This document shows positions 5,902-6,730 of a stretch of DNA of 6,730 nucleotides, piece by piece. Below the pieces are notes generated by a model, which ran no database searches, had not been told where the DNA came from, and saw only the letters and a program-made list of their open reading frames with translations. The position numbers and the translations under genes were made by a program. Numbering within the stretch: the first letter of the stretch is position 1; each line of letters begins with the position of its first letter. Origin of the DNA: Pseudomonadota bacterium (GTDB lineage Bacteria; Pseudomonadota; Gammaproteobacteria; Pseudomonadales; Cellvibrionaceae); assembly GCA_023416875.1 (NCBI GenBank), contig JAEZGT010000040.1:1-6730 (forward strand), in the 5' to 3' direction.

Positions 5902-6004
5902 CGCCACGCCGCTGAAAGAGTCCTGTCATTGATAAACCGTCCACCGGCGATGCAAATATATTTTTAACAAAAAAACTGGTTACCACTTACCACTGAGACC
6001 ATCC
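5902..6004 (+). other. Spacer before the TonB receptor gene
   Basis: 103 bp with an A+T-rich patch around 5954-5975 and a tandem TTACCAC TTACCAC (5980-5993). TTGATA at 5929-5934 and TATATT at 5957-5962 look like promoter hexamers but are 22 bases apart, too far for a standard promoter. No Zur or Fur box and no terminator was recognised, so read-through from the ATPase gene is possible. The start codon at 6005 has only a weak GAG ribosome site 7 bases upstream. Confidence 0.3.
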
Positions 6005-6730
6005 ATGAAGTACACGACATTTGTTTTCGCGCTGTTTACGATTCCCGGTTACGCCGAGGAATATCTGCTTGCGAGCACGCGGGTTCAGGAATCCATTATC
6101 GTCATTGGCAAAAAGTCTTCGGCAGAATATACAACTGATCTTGCGGGTTCGGTCGATGTCGTCACTCGGGATCAGCTCGAATATGAGCATGTTAACGATA
6201 CACTTGAACTGTTCAACAAAATTCCCGGCGTCTACTTCTCCCGCTTCAATCAAGGCATTATCAACACCGATATCGCCATACGCGGCTTTGCCGGTGAAGG
6301 CAGCACACCGCACAGCAAACTTCTTATCGATGGAATACCGGCGAATCTTCATAACGGCTACGGAGAACTCGACCAGCTCTTTCCTTTGGCAATGGAATCC
6401 ATTCAGGTTTTCAAAGGCACCAGCGATCCGCGCTATGGATTATTCAACCTTGCGGGCAATTACCAGGTCCGAACCCGCAGTGATACCGCCAGTAAAATTG
6501 AAGCTACTTTAGGCAGCTATGACACACAGGAGCTGCAAGCTTATAGCGGACGAGAAAACGGCCAGCTGCAACACAGCTACTTTATCGGCTATCGGGAAAG
6601 TGGCGGTTATCGCGACCACACCGATTTGCAGAAATATTCCGTGTCCGGGCGTTGGTTCTATGAGCTGGCGCCGGGCAGCAAACTCGGTTTGATTGCCAGG
6701 CAGGCAGGTTATGACGGTGACGCAGCAGGT
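6005..6730 (+). CDS. TonB-dependent outer membrane receptor, N-terminal part (partial)
   Basis: The first 242 residues of an outer-membrane, TonB-energised transporter, open to the window edge. Residues 1-17 are a signal peptide (MKYTTFVFALFTIPGYA). A TonB-box-like ESIIVIG lies at 29-35. The plug domain covers about 43-158, with SVDVVTRDQLE, LELFNKIPGVYFSR, IAIRGFAGEG at 91-99, LLIDGIPAN at 106-114 and MESIQVFKGTSDPRYG at 130-145. The plug ends in LFNLAGNYQVRTR instead of the common GAIGGVINIITK type of ending. From about 165 the alternating pattern of the barrel begins (IEATLGSYDTQE). Intact receptors run to 650-800 aa, so most of the barrel is outside. The ligand cannot be read from this part. 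Zinc or a zinc complex is inferred from the neighbouring Zur-type genes; a siderophore or copper ligand remains possible. It follows the NosF-like ATPase gene by 103 bp on the same strand. Confidence 0.93.
   Translation, partial: MKYTTFVFALFTIPGYAEEYLLASTRVQESIIVIGKKSSAEYTTDLAGSVDVVTRDQLEYEHVNDTLELFNKIPGVYFSRFNQGIINTDIAIRGFAGEGSTPHSKLLIDGIPANLHNGYGELDQLFPLAMESIQVFKGTSDPRYGLFNLAGNYQVRTRSDTASKIEATLGSYDTQELQAYSGRENGQLQHSYFIGYRESGGYRDHTDLQKYSVSGRWFYELAPGSKLGLIARQAGYDGDAAG

Overview
The window looks like chromosomal DNA of a gammaproteobacterium, probably in the wider Pseudomonas/Cellvibrio group. This rests on protein family content, moderate G+C and a pseudomonad-type zinc gene set; no rRNA or other definitive marker is present. 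Seven of the eight protein genes fit a zinc-scarcity (Zur-regulon-like) theme, and trmL, a housekeeping tRNA methyltransferase, sits among them.

Layout: (1) 1-1854, minus strand: a two-gene ABC transporter unit, a LolD/MacB-class ATPase (1126-1854) followed after 16 bases by a MacB/FtsX-type permease (1-1109) that runs off the left edge. (2) An 86-bp divergent spacer (1855-1940) separates the ATPase from a plus-strand DUF3299 lipoprotein (1941-2573). It holds one good half of a Zur-like site coinciding with a -10-like hexamer. (3) A minus-strand DUF2796/ZrgA-type histidine-rich periplasmic protein (2570-3124) converges on the DUF3299 gene, and the two stop codons share the four bases TTAA. 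(4) Plus-strand trmL (3218-3682). (5) Plus-strand zinc GTPase of the COG0523/ZigA type (3828-5027), preceded by a perfect TTGACA -35 box and a 19-bp Zur-box-like inverted repeat that overlaps the -10. (6) Plus-strand ABC ATPase resembling NosF (5194-5901), with no permease beside it inside the window. (7) Plus-strand TonB-dependent receptor (6005 to beyond the right edge).

How the parts may work together: from family knowledge, the DUF2796 protein, MacB-like permease, LolD-like ATPase and DUF3299 protein correspond to the Zur-regulated PA4063-PA4066 set of Pseudomonas aeruginosa and to part of the Vibrio zrg zinc-uptake set. In P. aeruginosa these are one run of genes; here they are spread over three transcription units in convergent and divergent arrangement. 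The ZigA-like GTPase would allocate scarce zinc to client proteins in the cytoplasm. The TonB receptor could bring zinc or a zinc complex across the outer membrane, and the NosF-like ATPase probably serves a permease encoded further downstream. The last two assignments are inference from position.

No RNA genes, insertion sequences, CRISPR arrays or convincing intrinsic terminators were seen. The longest gene-free stretch is 166 bp (5028-5193).
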